This document shows positions 63,975-64,000 of a DNA stretch of 64,000 bases, one piece after another. The DNA is from Vombatus ursinus (lineage: Eukaryota; Chordata; Mammalia; Diprotodontia; Vombatidae): the NCBI RefSeq assembly GCF_900497805.2, contig NW_020948739.1:8977420-9041419 (forward strand). The letters run 5' to 3'. Every line of letters begins with the position of its first letter. Within the stretch, counting starts at the first letter, position 1. The notes under the pieces were generated by a model. That model saw only the letters and a program-made list of their open reading frames with translations. It made no database searches and had not been told where the DNA came from. Both the position numbers and the translations under genes were made by a program.

Positions 63975-64000
63975 CAATGAATTGATTCAAAAAAAGATAT

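Noticed and set aside
1-64000. A host gene spanning the window or a new defence/toxin system
   Set aside because: No consistent set of exons, no operon-like layout and no protein family outside transposons was found on either strand; an intron of a large gene cannot be excluded but has no sequence support here.

Overview
The window looks like non-coding DNA (intergenic or deep intronic) from a marsupial. I found no convincing host protein-coding gene, rRNA or tRNA. The organism call rests on repeat content: many copies of the marsupial CORE-SINE (tRNA-like head, a core ending in the ordered phrases 'cctgagttcaaatc', 'agctgtgtgaccctgggc' and 'aagtcacttaaccc', and either a short A-rich end or an RTE/BovB-type 3' tail), a marsupial-type L1 with its own 5'UTR, RTE (BovB-clade) reverse-transcriptase remnants, and very many MIR/THER, L2 and L3/CR1 copies. 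I cannot tell American from Australian marsupials from this sequence alone. Every ORF of any length is short, has no host-gene similarity I recognise, or is explained by a transposon or simple repeat.

Layout. 0-9 kb: L2 and MIR debris, two inverted copies of a 600-bp hAT element (313-912 and about 7458-8863), the second split by a solo ERV1-type LTR, and a third hAT (5565-6423) carrying both an L1 and a SINE. 9-15.6 kb: an LTR-like GC-richer block, a decayed hAT with BED-finger traces, an old L1 ORF2 on the + strand. 15.6-24.3 kb: MIR/L2 clusters, SINEs with clear target-site duplications (TSDs), two more hAT copies and a palindromic hAT MITE. 24.3-26.9 kb: the least repetitive part. 26.9-28.4 and 35.4-36.7 kb: two RTE copies interrupted by SINE, MIR and L2 insertions. 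29-35 kb: L1 pieces, an L1 5'UTR and two LTRs of one ERV1 family. 37-49 kb: L3/CR1, L1 and MIR, including a 2.8-kb antisense L3/CR1 ORF2. 49.1 kb: a DNA element with terminal inverted repeats whose superfamily I cannot name. 51.5-53 kb: an unusually long SINE and a young-looking L1, both inside one L2. 54-64 kb: L1, a long antisense L2, an L1 5'UTR split by a hAT MITE, a CT/CA microsatellite.

The window records the order of transposition better than it records gene function. MIR/L2 lie inside some L1, L3 and RTE copies, CORE-SINEs lie inside nearly everything, and LTRs lie inside hAT and L1. The items most worth checking are two hairpins, a three-copy unidentified repeat near 36-38.5 kb, the SINE with a long RTE tail, the tandem arrays inside the ERV1 LTRs, the 49.1-kb TIR element and one exon-like segment at 39.7 kb. 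I see no clear undescribed functional system.
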